Below are positions 32,359-34,154 of a stretch of DNA of 34,154 bases, piece after piece (position 1 is the first letter of the stretch; every line of letters begins with the position of its first letter). The position numbers were made by a program, and so were the translations under genes. Source of the stretch: JAVBPP01 sp031549535 (GTDB lineage Bacteria; Bacillota; Clostridia; Oscillospirales; Acutalibacteraceae); contig JAVBPP010000099.1 of NCBI GenBank assembly GCA_031549535.1, forward strand, positions 1 through 34,154. The letters are read 5' to 3'. The notes beneath the pieces are model-generated. The model made no database searches, had not been told where the DNA came from, and was given only the letters and a program-made list of their open reading frames with translations.

Positions 32359-33084
32359 TTATGGGGCGCTTGTAATTTCGCTTTCGTTCCCGAGCGGCTT
32401 TACTGTCATTTGCTTAATTAAGCTGTCAAAATCCAGCAACTCCTGCTCCCCCAGCGGGTATTTCAAATAAATCGCAAGCACATCCTCCCCATGGGCGAAC
32501 AGATAGGCGTCATACACAGAGTCTGTCCCATCTGCCGTCAAGGGCTGGCGCAACAGGATGCCAGGATAACCCAAAATGACCTTCTCCGCTTCCTCCAACG
32601 GCTTTTTGCCTGCCTCCTGCGCCAGCGTTAGAAGCAATTGGCGGGATAGATTTGCAGTATCCTCCAACGTCTGTCTGCGCAGCAGCTGCATCTCCCAAAC
32701 TGCCTCATGCCCCTTGAGCTGCATGCTCATTTTTCCCGCGTCCTTTTTCTCCCAGCCCTCCGGAACGCGGAATTTAAAATGCGCGGTCTCATAATAGTCG
32801 GCATAAACAATTTGTTTGGGCGGGGCGATATAGTTTGTCACCGGTGCTCCGGCGGTATTCGTTGCGGCTTTGCCATCCGGCTGCGTTTCGATCTCCAGTA
32901 TATTACCGGCGTCATCCGTTTGTATCTCGCCCTTGGCGTCCGTCACTACGACATAGTTTTTGCCGTTTTCGTCCTGCACGGTCAGCCCGGCAATGCCCCC
33001 CTGCGCCGGCGGAGGATTGCAAGCGACCAAGCTCAGCAACAGCGCGGCCGGAACCACGCACAGTCTCCCATGTTTTTTCATCAT
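32359..33084 (-). CDS. Lipoprotein of unknown function
   Basis: The N-terminus has a basic start, a hydrophobic stretch and a lipobox LVAC at residues 19-22, so it should be lipid-anchored on the outer face of the membrane. Next comes a Gly/Asp-rich low-complexity region (residues about 30-85), then a globular domain of about 140 residues beginning YADYYETAHFKFRVPEGWE. That style resembles small stress or adhesion lipoproteins, but I recognise no family. It has its own strong promoter and precedes mreB by 70 bp on the same strand. The start is ATG ATG at 33084, with GGGTAAAAG upstream. Confidence 0.75.
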   Translation of the reverse strand: MMKKHGRLCVVPAALLLSLVACNPPPAQGGIAGLTVQDENGKNYVVVTDAKGEIQTDDAGNILEIETQPDGKAATNTAGAPVTNYIAPPKQIVYADYYETAHFKFRVPEGWEKKDAGKMSMQLKGHEAVWEMQLLRRQTLEDTANLSRQLLLTLAQEAGKKPLEEAEKVILGYPGILLRQPLTADGTDSVYDAYLFAHGEDVLAIYLKYPLGEQELLDFDSLIKQMTVKPLGNESEITSAP

Positions 33085-33146
33085 CTTTTACCCTTATATA
33101 GTCCGGCAAAACCAAGCAAATCGCACTTGTTTCATACCTAAATTTT

Positions 33147-33175
33147 AGTATAACAGTCCGTTTCTGAAAAGTCAA
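33147..33175 (-). promoter_or_regulatory. Consensus promoter of the lipoprotein gene
   Basis: On the minus strand: TTGACT (33170-33175), a 17-bp spacer, TATACT (33147-33152). The -35 box overlaps the stop codon of the sugar kinase gene (33172-33174). The leader to the lipoprotein ATG is about 57 nt. Confidence 0.85.
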
Positions 33176-34154
33176 ACCGATTCGTTCAGCTTTTTAAAAT
33201 TCTCCTTGTTGCTGCGGTATAAATTTTGATAAACGGCAAAGTTGCGCTCATGTGCCGCAAAGTTTTCCGGCCTGGGCTGATAGGCTTTTGCAACCGGAAT
33301 AAGCGCCTTCGCCGCCGCAACATCCGGCAAAAGACCCATGCCGACGGCTGCGACAACCGCCGCGCCGACAGCGCCGACATTTTGCGGCTGTTCCACGGTT
33401 TCCACAACGCGCCCGGTTACATCCGCCATGATTTGGCAGGTTACGGCAGAGAGCGCTCCACCGCCCACAAAGCGCAAGGTTTGCGAGGTTTTAATTTTTT
33501 TATCCTGTGTTTCCAAAAACCAGCGCATGTGGTAGCAAACGCCCTCCACAACCGCGCGAATCAACTCGGTTTTGCCCGTATCCAAGCTGATGTTAAAGAA
33601 CATGCCGCGCGCGTTGGGATCCTCAAACGGGCAGCGGTTCCCGTGCAGCCAGGGGGTGAACACCACGCCGCCCGAACCGGCGGGAATACCGTCAATCACA
33701 TGGGAAAGGTAGTCATACAAACTGGTATATTTGCTTTCCATGGAGCTGGAAACATCCTTTTTCTCCAAAAATATATCAATTTCATCCAGCGCCAGGTGAT
33801 CCTTCACCCATTCCAGGCATTTGCCCGCCGTCTCCAGCTCGGCAAAATAGTTGAATAACCCATTTTGTGCGCCGACGATGGCCGCAATCATGGCGTTGAT
33901 ATCCACGATGGATTTCTCCACCACGGTGGAAACCCAGCCGGAGGTGCCGGAGTAGATATGGGTATCCCCCAATGCACCCGCACCCGCGCCCACGCCGATG
34001 AGCGATGCGTCGCCGCCGCCGCCGTAAACAGATATACCCGCGCAGAGCCCCAGCTCTTCTGCCTGCTCCTGCCTTAGTTTACCCACCAAGGCGGAGGAAT
34101 CCACAATTTCCGGTAAATGTTCCGTATGTACGCCCAAAATTTTGCAAACCTGGC
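33172..34154 (-). CDS. FGGY sugar kinase (xylulokinase-like), 5' truncated by window
   Basis: The C-terminal two thirds of an FGGY-family carbohydrate kinase, which transfers phosphate from ATP to a sugar or polyol. Visible blocks are GDASLIGVGAGAGALGDTHIYSGTSGWVS (the second actin-like fold), NYFAELETAGKCLEWVKDHL, TPWLHGNRCPFEDPNARGMF and the FGGY signature 2-like VVEGVCYHMRWFLE with RFVGGGALS. The reading frame stays open to the window edge (QVCKILGVHTEHLPE), so the start lies beyond 34154. Xylulokinase is the best guess, but the substrate within this family is hard to assign. Confidence 0.85.
   Translation of the reverse strand, partial: QVCKILGVHTEHLPEIVDSSALVGKLRQEQAEELGLCAGISVYGGGGDASLIGVGAGAGALGDTHIYSGTSGWVSTVVEKSIVDINAMIAAIVGAQNGLFNYFAELETAGKCLEWVKDHLALDEIDIFLEKKDVSSSMESKYTSLYDYLSHVIDGIPAGSGGVVFTPWLHGNRCPFEDPNARGMFFNISLDTGKTELIRAVVEGVCYHMRWFLETQDKKIKTSQTLRFVGGGALSAVTCQIMADVTGRVVETVEQPQNVGAVGAAVVAAVGMGLLPDVAAAKALIPVAKAYQPRPENFAAHERNFAVYQNLYRSNKENFKKLNESV

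Overview
The window looks like chromosome from a low-to-moderate GC Firmicute of the class Clostridia, probably an Oscillospiraceae/Ruminococcaceae-type gut anaerobe. The basis is the gene complement and order (mreBCD-mrdA-minD, mnmE-mnmG-rsmG-noc), strong purine-rich Shine-Dalgarno sites, textbook sigma-A promoters, many cytoplasmic glycosidases, a family 4 (Fe-S) uracil-DNA glycosylase, and dispersed short palindromes beginning GTAGGG. The species cannot be named from the sequence alone.

Layout. 1-1040: no confident gene; an array of GTAGGG palindromes, two terminator-like hairpins and candidate tiny ORFs. 1041-2510 (+): an AgrC-like GHKL sensor kinase. 2570-10092 (-): a DUF975 membrane protein with a Q/P-rich 10-residue repeat tail, then an apparent operon carA-carB-udg-GH5 (endoglycoceramidase-like). 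10242-12961 (+): a horizontally acquired looking module with a perfect promoter, a 27-codon leader peptide, stacked hairpins ending in an attenuator-like terminator, and a GNAT/methyltransferase/GNAT fusion whose last domain is cut by a 156-bp palindromic element. 12974-21740 (+): a hemolysin III family protein, rmuC, a Phd/YoeB toxin-antitoxin pair, a GNAT, a radical SAM stub, and an esterase-GH3-GH2 glycan operon. 21956-34154 (-): noc-like parB, rsmG, mnmG, mnmE, minD, mrdA, mreD, mreC, mreB, a lipoprotein and an FGGY sugar kinase cut by the window edge.

How the genes work together. The right third joins the cell-elongation cluster (MreB/C/D, PBP2) to the tRNA-modification/ribosome-methylation/chromosome-segregation cluster (MnmE, MnmG, RsmG, Noc) through a MinD that has no MinC or MinE beside it. 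The centre is an accessory region. It carries three copies of one 101-bp TA-flanked palindromic element, a second 156-bp element, a toxin-antitoxin pair, a broken radical SAM gene and the attenuator-controlled fusion gene. The carbohydrate operon has no transporter and no signal peptides, so it should act on small glycosides inside the cell.

The strongest oddities are a CarA whose glutaminase nucleophile Cys is Asp and whose glutamine-binding residues are also changed, implying an ammonia-dependent carbamoyl-phosphate synthetase; the leader-controlled GNAT/methyltransferase/GNAT gene, whose upstream region resembles leaders of ribosomal-protection tetracycline-resistance genes; and the non-autonomous element families.
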